Notes: generated from the sequence alone by a model not told the origin. 64,000 nucleotides of DNA from CBDDBH01 sp965225625 (GCA_965225625.1 CBDDBH010000019.1:1-64000), one strand, 5' to 3'. Counted from the first letter of the stretch, positions 42,367 through 52,224 are shown. Program-made: numbers and translations.

Positions 42367-43359
42367 TCAAAATACTTCAACTGCGGATGACTTGAAGCTG
42401 ACCCAAACGCCTTTGCCGAGCCCAAGTTGCAACTCCTCCAGCGCTGCGTGAGTAATCACCGCGTGAAACGCTTCACCTGCGTCGATCGTGACGTGTACCT
42501 GGCCGTCGCCTTCCGAAAGCGCGGTAACACGTCCCTGGAAGGCGTTGCGCATGGTCGAGCGCAGTGGTTCGGGTGATAGCACGATATGCCTTGGCGCTAT
42601 GGCGACATGTGAGCCGGTCGCCGCATCGTCGGGAAGCAGGATCTCGATCTTGCTGGTATCGAAACGGTTTGCGGCAATCAAAGTGCCGGTATACAGATTC
42701 ACTAACGAGGTCGGCACCAATATCCCGCGGATCAGACTGTGGACACTGTCCGCGAGAGTTTGAGCGCGCAGTTGATCGTGGGTGCTGAAGATGATCGTTT
42801 GAGCCTGATTCTCACGGATGTTAGTTATCAAGGTTTCTATTTCTGCCGCAACGATGGTGTCGAGATGAGTGAATGGCTCGTCAAACAGCAGGACTTCCGG
42901 TTCCAGAATCAGGATCCGTGCGAGCGCGACCTTTTGGGCTTCACCGCCAGAGAGATCCCGCGCAGAGTGACGCGCTTTGTGCGCTAGTCCGAACTGCGTG
43001 AGTATGTCCATTGCCCGCTCAGTGCGGGCAGATTTACCGATTCCACGAACTTGCAGTCCAACTGCGACGTTCGCCAGAATTGATCCCTGCAACAAATACG
43101 GGTTTTGCTGCACCAAACCGACTCTGCGACGAGCCGCGAGTCGCTGAGCTTGCGCAACCGTTTCGCCGTGAAAGAGAATTTGCCCTTCGTTCGGTAATTC
43201 CAGGAACGCCAACAATTTGAGTAAGGTTGTTTTACCCGCTCCGTTTGGCCCGACCAACGCGGCAGTTTTCCCCAGCTCAAAGGTCGCATCGATGCCGCTC
43301 AGGATCTCGTTTTTACCGTAGCTGTAGCGTAAACCCTGTAGTTGATAAGCGGTGTTCAC
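42367..43359 (-). CDS. Tungstate-type ABC transporter ATP-binding protein (TupC-like)
   Basis: A 330-residue ATPase. Walker A is VGPNGAGKTTLL near residue 37, the signature is LSGGEAQKVALARIL near 137, Walker B is VLLFDEPFTHLD near 158, and the switch His is in FSTHDQ near 190. From about residue 260 there is a Mop/TOBE-like oxyanion domain (FQGRVTALSEGDGQVHVTID). Such a C-terminal domain fits tungstate or molybdate import. Its start overlaps the end of the permease gene by four bases. The binding protein gene is missing nearby. Confidence 0.82.
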   Translation of the reverse strand: MNTAYQLQGLRYSYGKNEILSGIDATFELGKTAALVGPNGAGKTTLLKLLAFLELPNEGQILFHGETVAQAQRLAARRRVGLVQQNPYLLQGSILANVAVGLQVRGIGKSARTERAMDILTQFGLAHKARHSARDLSGGEAQKVALARILILEPEVLLFDEPFTHLDTIVAAEIETLITNIRENQAQTIIFSTHDQLRAQTLADSVHSLIRGILVPTSLVNLYTGTLIAANRFDTSKIEILLPDDAATGSHVAIAPRHIVLSPEPLRSTMRNAFQGRVTALSEGDGQVHVTIDAGEAFHAVITHAALEELQLGLGKGVWVSFKSSAVEVF

Positions 43360-44048
43360 GCCGCGCTCCTTTGCAAGCGTTGCAGTGCGGCATTGGCGAT
43401 GAACGCTACCAACAACAACAACATTCCCAATGCCAGAGCCAATTCAAATTCGCCTTTGCTGGTTTCCAGAGCGATGGCCGTGGTCATTGTCCGGGTGAAA
43501 CCCTCGATGTTACCGCCCAACATCATCGCCACGCCGACCTCGCCAATAGCCCGGCCGAATCCCATGACGACGGCCGACATAATGCCGAACCGTGCATCGC
43601 GAACGACCAGGAGTATTTGTTGTGACCGTGTCGCACCAAGTACGCGGCAGGTTTCCGCTAATCGCGGGTCGGCGCCTGTCACTGCCGCCATCGTCATATT
43701 CCAGATGATAGGCACGATCAGCACACACTGGCCGATGACCATGGCCGCCGGTGTGTACAACAGTCCGAAATCGCCAAATGCGCCGCGACGACTCAGCAAA
43801 CCATATAACAACAGTCCAACGACCACCGTGGGTACAGCCATCAAGGTGTTTAGAAATTGTTGCAACATCGCTTTGCCGCGAAACTGCGCCAGCGCGGTTG
43901 CGACACCCAATGGGATGCTGATCAGTGTTGCTAACGCAACGGCGAGCATAGATACCGCAATGGACGTCCAGACGACCGCGTAAACTTCGGCGTCCAGAGT
44001 GACTATCAGTCCCAGCGCGGCTCGCAATGCGGCGAAGAAGTAGTCCAC
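43356..44048 (-). CDS. Tungstate-type ABC transporter permease (TupB-like)
   Basis: A 230-residue permease with five to six membrane segments and the cytoplasmic EAA loop near residues 128-150 (AETCRVLGATRSQQILLVV), followed by AVVMGFGRAIGEVGVAMMLGGN. This last block is typical of TupB-like tungstate permeases; molybdate ModB is the alternative. Translationally coupled to the ATPase gene by a four-base overlap. No periplasmic binding protein lies upstream; plsC does. Confidence 0.82.
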   Translation of the reverse strand: MDYFFAALRAALGLIVTLDAEVYAVVWTSIAVSMLAVALATLISIPLGVATALAQFRGKAMLQQFLNTLMAVPTVVVGLLLYGLLSRRGAFGDFGLLYTPAAMVIGQCVLIVPIIWNMTMAAVTGADPRLAETCRVLGATRSQQILLVVRDARFGIMSAVVMGFGRAIGEVGVAMMLGGNIEGFTRTMTTAIALETSKGEFELALALGMLLLLVAFIANAALQRLQRSAA

Positions 44049-44099
44049 AGCCGCGTTAGCCTCGCGAACCAGTCAGAGAATCAATCCAGATTAGGTCGT

Positions 44100-44840
44100 T
44101 CACACAGTGTCGCCCTGTTGCGCAATAGTTGGATCCTTAAGTAGCTCGTTCGATTTGGCTTCGATCCACTCTTCACATGCGCGTGTGATTTCAGCGGGGG
44201 ATTTATCGTGAGGGTCAATTGCGGGACCGACGACAACTTTAATGGTCCCCGGATGTTTCACGATACTGTTGCGTGACCAATACAGGCCCGCATTATGTGC
44301 AACCGGAACCACCGGACAGCCGGCCTCAGCCGCCAGCATTCCGCCGCCGCCCTGGTAACGCCTGCGTTCACCGGGCGCGACGCGGGTTCCTTCAGGAAAT
44401 ACCACGATCCAAATTCCGGCGCGCAGGCGTTGCAGACCTTGTTTGACCGTCTGGCGCAGCGCGCGATGGACACTGCCACGATCGATTGCAACGGGCGACA
44501 GCGACGCGAGTCCCCAACCGAAGAATGGTAACCACAGTAACTCGCGCTTTAACACCCATACCTGTGGCGGAAATATCTGTTGCAAACCCATCGTCTCCCA
44601 AGCGGATTGATGCTTGCACATAATGATCGAGGGTTCGGTTGGGATGTGCTCGGTGCCTGTCACTGACCACTTAAGCCCGCAACAGTGTTCCAGCCACCAC
44701 AGGCTTATATCAGTCCAGCGGTGGACGACCGGGTATCGCCAGGAAAACGGCAACGGCAGTAGCACGATACCGATAAGGGCGAACACCGGCGTGGTCACCA
44801 AGAGCAATGCGTAGTAACTCAGTGAGCGTAGGTACAACAT
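44100..44840 (-). CDS. plsC: 1-acyl-sn-glycerol-3-phosphate acyltransferase PlsC
   Basis: Acylates lysophosphatidic acid to phosphatidic acid. The catalytic motif reads KHQSAWET near residue 77, so the usual H-x4-D has Glu in place of Asp, a variant often seen in beta- and gammaproteobacterial PlsC. The glycerophosphate-binding FPEGTRVAPGER motif is near residue 150 and VPVAHNAG near 182. Two N-terminal hydrophobic segments anchor it. At 246 residues it is full length. It follows gmhB by 15 bases, an established pairing downstream of glyS. Confidence 0.93.
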   Translation of the reverse strand: MLYLRSLSYYALLLVTTPVFALIGIVLLPLPFSWRYPVVHRWTDISLWWLEHCCGLKWSVTGTEHIPTEPSIIMCKHQSAWETMGLQQIFPPQVWVLKRELLWLPFFGWGLASLSPVAIDRGSVHRALRQTVKQGLQRLRAGIWIVVFPEGTRVAPGERRRYQGGGGMLAAEAGCPVVPVAHNAGLYWSRNSIVKHPGTIKVVVGPAIDPHDKSPAEITRACEEWIEAKSNELLKDPTIAQQGDTV

Positions 44841-44855
44841 TTTCGCACGAGCGCC

Positions 44856-45395
44856 TCAGGGCGCGTTCAGCATAGCCTGAGATGCAGCCGCAAGGTCATC
44901 GAATATCTCTACGTTGTTCAGTCCAGTCCCCGCAGCTTCCGTCTCCCGACCATGACCCGTGCGCACCAGCATGGGTCGCGCCCCGACGCTGCGCGCAACT
45001 GTCAAGTCGGCAAGACGGTCGCCGACGACGGGCACGCCGTCGAGCGGTATGCGCAAACGTGCAGCGATATCGGTGAACAGACCAGGTGCCGGTTTGCGGC
45101 AGCCACAACCATCATTGGGACCGTGTGGACAAAAGAAAATCGCCTCAATATGGCCGCCCACGGATTCCAACTCTTTGTGCATCCGATCGTGCACTGCGTT
45201 TAAGGTCTCCATGTCAAACAAACCGCGAGCGATACCCGACTGATTGGTAGCGATGACGATGCGGTAATCTGCATGGGTAAGCCGGGATATCGCCTCCAGA
45301 CTACCCGGCAGAGCCTGCCATTCATCCGGAGATTTAATGAAATCTGCGGACTCTTTATTGATTACACCGTCACGGTCGAGTATTACCAGTTGCAT
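44856..45395 (-). CDS. gmhB: D-glycero-beta-D-manno-heptose-1,7-bisphosphate 7-phosphatase GmhB
   Basis: HAD-family phosphatase of the ADP-heptose pathway for the LPS inner core. The nucleophile motif ILDRDGVINKES is at residues 4-15, the Thr/Ser motif IATNQSG near 49, and the zinc loop CPHGPNDGCGCRKP near 90-103 has its Cys and His ligands. VGDRLADLTVA near 130 closes the active site. At 179 residues it is normal. It lies between glyS and plsC. Confidence 0.95.
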   Translation of the reverse strand: MQLVILDRDGVINKESADFIKSPDEWQALPGSLEAISRLTHADYRIVIATNQSGIARGLFDMETLNAVHDRMHKELESVGGHIEAIFFCPHGPNDGCGCRKPAPGLFTDIAARLRIPLDGVPVVGDRLADLTVARSVGARPMLVRTGHGRETEAAGTGLNNVEIFDDLAAASQAMLNAP

Positions 45396-45435
45396 AGCTT
45401 AAATCGCCTTGTGTCGTTACCTATCGCGAATTGGT

Positions 45436-47529
45436 TCAGTTGCCGGACTTGACTTCGGTTTGCAGCAGCCCGACGTCGGCGACTCGCAGGAACAGACCGC
45501 TCAGATTGTTGAGCAACGCTAAGCGATTACGGCGCAGCGCCTGATCGTCGGCCATCACCATCACCGCATCGAAAAATGCGTCCACCGATCCACCTAGCTC
45601 CGCCAAGCGCACCAGTGCCTGCGAATAATTGCGCTCGGCAAGCAACGGCTGCACGTCCGCCGCCGCCGCGTACAGCGCCTCTGCCAGCGCGCGCTCTGGC
45701 GCTTCGTGCAATAGGTTGTCTGCGATCTGCTCGGAAACCTGTTCTTCCGCCTTGCGCAGGATATTGGTAATTCGCTTGTTTGCCGCCGCCAGGCTTTGCG
45801 CCGCTGGCATGTCGCGAAACTTCGTTACCGCTTGCAGGCGTTGTAAAAAATCGGATGGTCGGGTCGGTCGAAGAGCATGTACTGCATCGAAAACATCGGC
45901 TGAAATTCCAGCGTCGAGGCAGTAGTAACGCATGCGTTCCAACATGAAATCGAATACTTCGGCGACGACGGCCTCGCCGTTTGGCAACGCCTGATACTGT
46001 TGCGATGCGTTATTCAACAGTTGTTCCAAATCGAGATCCAAATCACATTCGACGATCGTGCGCAGGCAACCCAGAGCCGCGCGCCGCATGCCGAACGGAT
46101 CTTTGTCGCCACTGGGTTTATTGCCCAGCCCAAAAATTCCGACCAGCGTATCCAGTCGATCCGCAATCACAAGGATCCGGCCAGTTGCCGTTGCCGGTAA
46201 ACTGCCGCCGGCTTGGCGTGGCATATACAGTTCATCCAAAGCGGTGCAGACCTCAGCGGACTCGCCGCAATGTGCCGCGTAATAGCGACCCATGATCCCT
46301 TGCAGTTCAGGGAACTCGCCTACCATCTCGCTGACCAGATCGCAGCGGGACAAATAGGCGGCGCGCTCGACTGCGCCCGGGTCGTAGCCGAGTTGCTCGG
46401 CAATGAGTACTGCCGAGGCCAGAATGCGGCGCGACTTATCCGCCAGTGATCCAAGCCCTCGCTGATAGACGATATTTTCCAGCGCAGCGAAGTTCTCGGC
46501 GAGCCCGGTTTGCAGGTCTTTGCGCCAAAAAAATGCAGCGTCGCTTAAGCGTGGACGAATGACACGTTCGTTACCGGCGCGAACCGCTTGCGGGTCGGTG
46601 CTGTCTATATTCGCAATGGTGATGAAACTTGGTAGCAGCTTGCCGTCCTTCGCGGTAACTGGAAAGTACTTCTGATGGTCTTGCATGCTCGCGATCAGTA
46701 CCTCCCCGGGTAACTCCAGGAAGGCTTCCTCAAACGAGCCGGCAATGGCAACAGGCCATTCGACCAGCGCGGTTACTTCATTCAACAGATGTTCATTAAC
46801 GATTGCGGTGCCGTCCAGTTGTGTCGCTGCGGCAGCCACCAATTCGCCCACGCGAGTGCGTCGCGCCTCGAGGTCTGCAAGTACCTTGCCCTCTCGCTCG
46901 AGCACACTTGCATACTCGGCCGGCGTGCCAATGCTGATCGGCTCGGGGTGATGGAAGCGATGGCCGCGCGTTTCCCGTCCAGATCGAACACCGAGTATTT
47001 CCGCATCGACCACTTGCTCACCGAATAAGATCACGACCCAATGCACGGGACGCACGAACTCGGCGGCACCGGTCCCCCAGCGCATGCGTTTGGGAATGGG
47101 CAGTTTGTGCAGTGCTGTTTCAATGAATCCCGCGGTCAGCTCCACGGTTGTGCGCCCGTGTTCGACGTTGCGAAATGCAAGCCATTCACCCTTGTCGTTG
47201 GCCATCTGTTCCAACGAATCTACGCCGACGCCACACGATTGAGCGAACCCCAGTGCTGCCTTGGTTGCTTGTCCGTGTTCATCGAAGGCAGCCGCGACAG
47301 CAGGTCCTTTACGCAGCACTTCTCGATCTGCCTGCGCGGACGCAAGGTCGCGAACCAGCAGCGCCAGGCGGCGGGGGGTGGCATAGGACTGAACTTCCCG
47401 ATAGCTGAGTTCCGCCTTTACCAGGCAGTCGCTAAACGCTTTGGCAAATGCCTGGACCAGACTCGCCAGAGCTTTGGGTGGCAGCTCTTCGGTACCGATT
47501 TCTACCAATAGATCGCGGGTGTCGGTCAT
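45436..47529 (-). CDS. glyS: Glycyl-tRNA synthetase beta subunit
   Basis: Large subunit of the alpha2-beta2 bacterial glycyl-tRNA synthetase, responsible for tRNA recognition. The 697 residues begin with DLLVEIGTEELPPKALASL, carry the EWPVAIAGSFEEAFLELPGEV-like block and ASMQDHQKYFPV near 265, include an HD-like central region, and end in an anticodon-binding domain (DAFFDAVMVMADDQALRRNRLALL). The gene starts 17 bases after the glyQ stop. Confidence 0.97.
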   Translation of the reverse strand: MTDTRDLLVEIGTEELPPKALASLVQAFAKAFSDCLVKAELSYREVQSYATPRRLALLVRDLASAQADREVLRKGPAVAAAFDEHGQATKAALGFAQSCGVGVDSLEQMANDKGEWLAFRNVEHGRTTVELTAGFIETALHKLPIPKRMRWGTGAAEFVRPVHWVVILFGEQVVDAEILGVRSGRETRGHRFHHPEPISIGTPAEYASVLEREGKVLADLEARRTRVGELVAAAATQLDGTAIVNEHLLNEVTALVEWPVAIAGSFEEAFLELPGEVLIASMQDHQKYFPVTAKDGKLLPSFITIANIDSTDPQAVRAGNERVIRPRLSDAAFFWRKDLQTGLAENFAALENIVYQRGLGSLADKSRRILASAVLIAEQLGYDPGAVERAAYLSRCDLVSEMVGEFPELQGIMGRYYAAHCGESAEVCTALDELYMPRQAGGSLPATATGRILVIADRLDTLVGIFGLGNKPSGDKDPFGMRRAALGCLRTIVECDLDLDLEQLLNNASQQYQALPNGEAVVAEVFDFMLERMRYYCLDAGISADVFDAVHALRPTRPSDFLQRLQAVTKFRDMPAAQSLAAANKRITNILRKAEEQVSEQIADNLLHEAPERALAEALYAAAADVQPLLAERNYSQALVRLAELGGSVDAFFDAVMVMADDQALRRNRLALLNNLSGLFLRVADVGLLQTEVKSGN

Positions 47530-47546
47530 GGCTTCAGCTTGAAACG

Positions 47547-48452
47547 CTAGGCGGCCTGCGGTTTAACGAGCGGGAAGCCAAGCGCCTCACGGCGCGCATA
47601 GTATGCCTTGGCTACTTCCCGGGCCAAGGCACGCACCCGCAAAATGTAGCGCTGCCGTTCAGTGACCGAAATGGCGTGCCGTGCATCGAGCAGATTGAAA
47701 GTATGTGATGCTTTTAACATCATTTCGTAGGCCGGCAACGAGAGTTCTGCCTCGATCAGCCGACTGCTTTCCTGCTCACAAGCGTTAAACCATTCAAACA
47801 AGGTAGCGGTATCGGCTTGTTCGAAGTTGTACGTGGATAGCTCGACTTCATTCTGGTGGTAAATATCACCGTAACTCACATCGCCGGCAGGCGTGTGAGC
47901 CCAGACGAGATCGTAAACACTATCGACTTCCTGCAAGTACATTGCGATGCGTTCCAGGCCGTAGGTGATCTCGCCCGACACGGGTCGGCAATCCAGCCCC
48001 CCCACTTGTTGAAAATAGGTGAATTGAGTGACCTCCATACCGTTCAGCCAGACCTCCCAACCCAAGCCCCAGGCGCCCAAAGTGGGTGATTCCCAGTTAT
48101 CTTCGACGAAGCGTATGTCGTGTACTAGCGGATCGATACCAAGCAGGCGCAACGAACTCAGGTACTGTTCCTGAATATCCGCAGGCGAGGGTTTTAGAAT
48201 TACCTGGAATTGGTAGTAGTGCTGCAGACGATTCGGGTTCTCGCCGTAACGCCCGTCTGTTGGCCTGCGTGACGGTTGCACGTAGGCGGCATTCCAGGGT
48301 TCCGGTCCAATGGCGCGAAGAAACGTTGCCGGATGAAATGTGCCGGCGCCCACTTCCATGTCCAGCGGTTGCTGGATCACGCAGCCGGCAGCCGCCCAGA
48401 AATCCTGTAGGCACAAGACAAGATCCTGGAATGTGCTTAAGTCGCGTTCCAC
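47547..48452 (-). CDS. glyQ: Glycyl-tRNA synthetase alpha subunit
   Basis: Catalytic class II subunit. Sequence blocks are TFQDLVLCLQDFWAAAGC near the start, DMEVGAGTFHPATFLRAIGP near 30-50, and YVQPSRRPTDGRYGENPNR near 55-75. EVWLNGMEVTQFTYFQQVGG follows near 140. I start at the GTG at 48452, giving 301 residues with the family N-terminus (VERDLSTFQD); the frame extends 80 codons further without conservation. Pairs with glyS. Confidence 0.96.
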   Translation of the reverse strand: MERDLSTFQDLVLCLQDFWAAAGCVIQQPLDMEVGAGTFHPATFLRAIGPEPWNAAYVQPSRRPTDGRYGENPNRLQHYYQFQVILKPSPADIQEQYLSSLRLLGIDPLVHDIRFVEDNWESPTLGAWGLGWEVWLNGMEVTQFTYFQQVGGLDCRPVSGEITYGLERIAMYLQEVDSVYDLVWAHTPAGDVSYGDIYHQNEVELSTYNFEQADTATLFEWFNACEQESSRLIEAELSLPAYEMMLKASHTFNLLDARHAISVTERQRYILRVRALAREVAKAYYARREALGFPLVKPQAA

Positions 48453-48614
48453 GGCAGCGAGACCGATTGATCCAATGCGGGCTAATTGTGCGGCGCAGTA
48501 TAGCGGGTCTGCCCGGTGGTGTCCGGTGTCAAAGCGGCCAATGGCGATGCGTGGTTCAAGGATGTAACCGGGGGGCCGATAACGTGAACTAGATGACAAC
48601 AGGCTGGAAGCACC

Positions 48615-49175
48615 ATGAGCAAGTATGCCGTTCATACCAACGAAGCTGCACGCTGGCACGCCTTGCTCACGCAAGCTGAAGCCGCGGCGCAAAACTGTCT
48701 GGGGCGGGAACTCGAGAGCTACGTTGTCTTTATGTTGCTGCGATATGTCGGACGACCGGGTCTGGTGGGTACGTCCCTGGCCCTAGAGTATTTGGAGAGT
48801 TTTCTACATACCGGGCGGATCCAACACAACAATTTGCACGATGTCGGCGATCAGTGTTTGTTGTTTACCGGCTTATTTCCCGAATATGCCGAGCGCCAGA
48901 ACGTGCCGGTTAGCTATTTCGTAAACCTTGGGCGCACGGCCTACCAGCAACTAGCGGCTGGTGGTGATCCACTGTACGACAACCTCAGCAAGCGGTTCGT
49001 GAACCTGATGGATATATTGCAAATCATGCGGGAGTTTGGCGACGGTTATCCCCGTCTCGACCCGCTCGCGGCGTACAACTTGTGGCTGGATACCGGCAGT
49101 GCGCATGCGTGGCATACGCTCACCGAAGGCCTACCGGCGACGCCAAGCGCTTGGGCAAGTTCACAAATTCACTAA
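48615..49175 (+). CDS. Uncharacterised protein, divergent from glyQ
   Basis: A 186-residue soluble protein without signal peptide, membrane segment or metal-binding cysteine motif. It is mostly helical, with SYVVFMLLRYVGRPGLVGTS near residue 35-54, GDQCLLFTGLFPEYAERQNV near 75-95 and a DPLAAYNLWLDTG block near 150. I cannot match it to a named family. It has a proper ATG and a codon pattern like its neighbours. It is divergent from glyQS and convergent with the Gld-type ABC operon. Confidence 0.7.
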   Translation: MSKYAVHTNEAARWHALLTQAEAAAQNCLGRELESYVVFMLLRYVGRPGLVGTSLALEYLESFLHTGRIQHNNLHDVGDQCLLFTGLFPEYAERQNVPVSYFVNLGRTAYQQLAAGGDPLYDNLSKRFVNLMDILQIMREFGDGYPRLDPLAAYNLWLDTGSAHAWHTLTEGLPATPSAWASSQIH

Positions 49176-49193
49176 GTGCACAGTGCCACGCGC

Positions 49194-50327
49194 TTACTGT
49201 GTCGGTGCGGCCTCCGACGCGGCGGCGGTTTCTATCGGCTGAATCAAGTCTTCCAAACGCCGGGTAAGTTGCGATAGCTTGTAGTCGGGCAACACATAAG
49301 TCCAGGCAGCCAGGCGGGTATTGAGTTCCTTTGCCTCTTCCTCGATATTCGGCAGCGTGGCTGCTGCGTCCATATCGACGCCGGATGCGTCGCTGGCGTC
49401 GGCCACAGCCTGCTCCACAGGCATGGCCGCGGCCGCATCAAAATGCGCCGCAAAGCGGGTGTAGCTTAAACCCTCCGCCACTGCGCTGGTTGCGGTGATG
49501 ACCAAACCGTCAAAAGTAACAATTGTGGTTTCGGTCTGCTCCTGTGGAAATTCAACGGCGTCTCGAGCGCGAACGTCATCGAAGTTGAGGCCGGCTAACA
49601 CGCCTGACATGCTGGTTAGAGTGTAACTGGATTTGAGCTCCTGGCCGGCAGGGATGTCTTGTAACAGGAAGTCTTCGGGTTCACCTGACCGCTCGACATC
49701 GACCTGAGTAGTGTCGGTGTGGCGGATACTTATCCGTCGTATCCGTGAGGATGGGATGTTGGTGACGTTGTTATCCCACCAGCGCCGCGGATCCGCGCTG
49801 GCGCTAATCGCGCCTTCTACAAGCAACGCTTGCGCTTCGCCAGTTTTGCGCACGTACAGCGCCGCGACCCCGGCAATGGGTGAATTGTTGGATCGAGTTT
49901 TGCCGACAATCAAATTCGCCAACACAGTGCCCGCGGCGTCCTTTAGTGTGACCTGCGTAGATTTTGCCTCCGCCGTATCGATAGCTTCTACCTGCAGGCG
50001 CGTGTAGCGTTCCGGCTCACTGGTTTTTGTTTCGAGAATTTTGAGTTCGGCAATGCCGACCACCAACTGTTTGACCGTTGCAAAACGCGCTGGGTATCCG
50101 CCGCGATTCGCAATACGCCATTGATCCTCTTCCAGTACCAGTTCGGTGCGATGTTCGGCATCCTGAACATCGACATGGGTAACGCTGTTTACCTGCGCTA
50201 TTAGATTTGGGAATAGGTCGGCCTTGGTCAGCTCGGTGGTGGGCGCGCGGCGTTCACTGATCGTCCAGGCAGCCGCCAGTACGATAGCTGTTACTACAAC
50301 CAGCGTAATTAGTGATCTTGAACTCAT
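49194..50327 (-). CDS. DUF4340 domain protein of a Gld-type ABC system
   Basis: A 377-residue protein with one N-terminal membrane segment (LITLVVVTAIVLAAAWTI) and a large periplasmic DUF4340 region with repeated beta-rich modules (VTHVDVQDAEHRTELVL, WRIANRGGYPA near 70). DUF4340 proteins are regularly encoded with GldG-like proteins; their role is unknown. The start overlaps the end of the GldG-like gene by four bases, and it is the last gene of the four-gene operon. Confidence 0.83.
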   Translation of the reverse strand: MSSRSLITLVVVTAIVLAAAWTISERRAPTTELTKADLFPNLIAQVNSVTHVDVQDAEHRTELVLEEDQWRIANRGGYPARFATVKQLVVGIAELKILETKTSEPERYTRLQVEAIDTAEAKSTQVTLKDAAGTVLANLIVGKTRSNNSPIAGVAALYVRKTGEAQALLVEGAISASADPRRWWDNNVTNIPSSRIRRISIRHTDTTQVDVERSGEPEDFLLQDIPAGQELKSSYTLTSMSGVLAGLNFDDVRARDAVEFPQEQTETTIVTFDGLVITATSAVAEGLSYTRFAAHFDAAAAMPVEQAVADASDASGVDMDAAATLPNIEEEAKELNTRLAAWTYVLPDYKLSQLTRRLEDLIQPIETAAASEAAPTQ

Positions 50328-52222
50328 CGTCTCGACCCAGGCGTCAGCAGGTTTGCTTTGCTCAAACCCATGATGGTAGCAAGCAGCGCGATCAATAGCG
50401 GGATCAGACCGATATTGATGAATTTGAGTATGCCGCCGAGCCGCTCGATGTTTTTACGCAGTTCATGCTGCACCGCGCGCAGCTCTTTGCGAATAGTGAG
50501 CTGCTCCTGACGGAAACCATCGATTGCCTGCTTTTGCTCCGGGCTCAGCAGCATGGCGCTGGCGTCGTCTTTTTTGCTCTGCAGATCCTGGATCCGCTGT
50601 TCCGTCTGACTCAAGCGTTCCTGTAGCGCTTTTTCCTTATCTCGGAACTGTGCCTCCGCGTCGCGCTGAAGCTCCTCAACCCGGTCGAATGGGCGTGCAG
50701 ATTCACCGCGGCTGCGCAGGCTGATCAGCGCGTCATTACCGCCCAGGTTATCGAGCGCGTTGATCACGAACGTGCCATTGTCGGCAAATGGCGAGGGGAT
50801 CCTGAGGCCGAGAAAATTTTGCACTTGTACCCAGAATCGATCTGCAAGCACGTCCGTGTCAGCGACCACGATGACATTGATCGGCGTCGCCGAGGAAGCA
50901 ATGAAGTTTGGATCCGGCGGGCCGGGGTTTTCTGGATCCGCTTGCGGACGGCCGTCAGGAAACGCCGTTTTGGCATTGCCCCTGATGCGTGCGGCCAAAA
51001 CCAGCGCTTGACCGGCCGGCTGAAACGAATCCAGCACGTCTACCGGGTCTCGGTTGAACATAACTGTATCGCGTTCCATCGCTTGAGATTGCTCGCTGGT
51101 GGAGAACAGTGCGGTGAATTGTGTTTCGGCCTCCGGCAACGGCTCAAGTATTCCCGCTGTTCCGAGGTTAACGGTATTGAGTTGATTGGCGACGAAATCA
51201 TCGCTGGAAAGATTGTCGGAATCCAATTGCAGCCATAACAGGTACTCGATTTCTCGGGGTCCGCGCGGCGTGGGGTTGCTGACGCGAATGGCGGATTCGT
51301 AATCGGCCGCGATCTTGTCCGGGACCATGCGCAATCCCCAGGCTTGCAGCAACTCGGGAACGTTGGATCCGCGTTCGGGCACCATCATGCCGGACTGGGG
51401 ATCCGCCGGTGTCTGATCTTCCTCGGCCATGGGATCGACGAATAACATCAACTTGCCGCCGCGCAGTACGAATTGATCGATCGCGTAAGTGGTTTCCGGC
51501 GGCAGTGCCTTGGGATGAACGACCACCAAGGTATCGATTTCGGGGTCAATATCATCCATCGTAAAGCCCAAAGTGCGTACCTCGTAGATTTCGCGCATCA
51601 TCGCGATCACGCTCCACGGTTCTTGTGGTGGCATCCCGGCCATGGGGTTGGCGGGACGCCCGGCTATGGGCAAAGTGCTGATGAGTCCAATTACGCGTTT
51701 CGTCGGATTGGCGAGGTTGTAGACAAGTTTGGTGAGTTCATATTCCAGTGAGCGCTCTTCGGAGGGTTGAAAAAACGGTATCAGTGCTTGATCGTCCGTC
51801 GTGTTGGTGCCGACCAGCCCGAAGTATCCGAATTCCCCGGCAGAGGCAGTCGCCATGCGTTGTATGCCGAAGCCCACAGCCTGATCTTCAGCTTCTGAAA
51901 ACGGTTCGGGATCAATTACTTCAAATTCAATACGTCCATGCCCTACCGCCTCGTATTCCTCCAATAGATCGCGCACTCTGGCACCGTAATTGGTAATCGG
52001 TGGGATACCGGAAAACTGTTTCGCGGAGAAATACAAGCGCAGCCGGATGGGCTCCTCCAGCGTTTCGAGGATGCTCAGCGTTCCTTCGGAAAGCGTGAAC
52101 AAGCGACTACCTGTAACGTCCAATCGCCACGACGTCAGCGTCGCATTAGAAATAATGTTAACCGCGAGGAACAGTATTGCGGCGACGAAAAATCCGCTTG
52201 TGGAGACGAGTTTTTTATTCAT
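50324..52222 (-). CDS. GldG-like ABC-associated protein
   Basis: A 632-residue protein with one N-terminal membrane segment, a long extracytoplasmic region and a C-terminal membrane anchor. The GldG-type (ABC transporter uncharacterised) domain shows RLYFSAKQF near residue 60, the conserved QALIPFFQPSEERSLEYELTKLVY near 145-168, and VVVHPKALPPETTYAIDQFVLRGGKLMLFVDP near 230-260. A coiled coil of about 70 residues precedes the last segment (QRDAEAQFRDKEKALQERL onward). Its relatives occur with GldA/GldF in gliding bacteria and, in a separate branch, in proteobacteria. Confidence 0.87.
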   Translation of the reverse strand: MNKKLVSTSGFFVAAILFLAVNIISNATLTSWRLDVTGSRLFTLSEGTLSILETLEEPIRLRLYFSAKQFSGIPPITNYGARVRDLLEEYEAVGHGRIEFEVIDPEPFSEAEDQAVGFGIQRMATASAGEFGYFGLVGTNTTDDQALIPFFQPSEERSLEYELTKLVYNLANPTKRVIGLISTLPIAGRPANPMAGMPPQEPWSVIAMMREIYEVRTLGFTMDDIDPEIDTLVVVHPKALPPETTYAIDQFVLRGGKLMLFVDPMAEEDQTPADPQSGMMVPERGSNVPELLQAWGLRMVPDKIAADYESAIRVSNPTPRGPREIEYLLWLQLDSDNLSSDDFVANQLNTVNLGTAGILEPLPEAETQFTALFSTSEQSQAMERDTVMFNRDPVDVLDSFQPAGQALVLAARIRGNAKTAFPDGRPQADPENPGPPDPNFIASSATPINVIVVADTDVLADRFWVQVQNFLGLRIPSPFADNGTFVINALDNLGGNDALISLRSRGESARPFDRVEELQRDAEAQFRDKEKALQERLSQTEQRIQDLQSKKDDASAMLLSPEQKQAIDGFRQEQLTIRKELRAVQHELRKNIERLGGILKFINIGLIPLLIALLATIMGLSKANLLTPGSRR

Positions 52223-52224
52223 TG

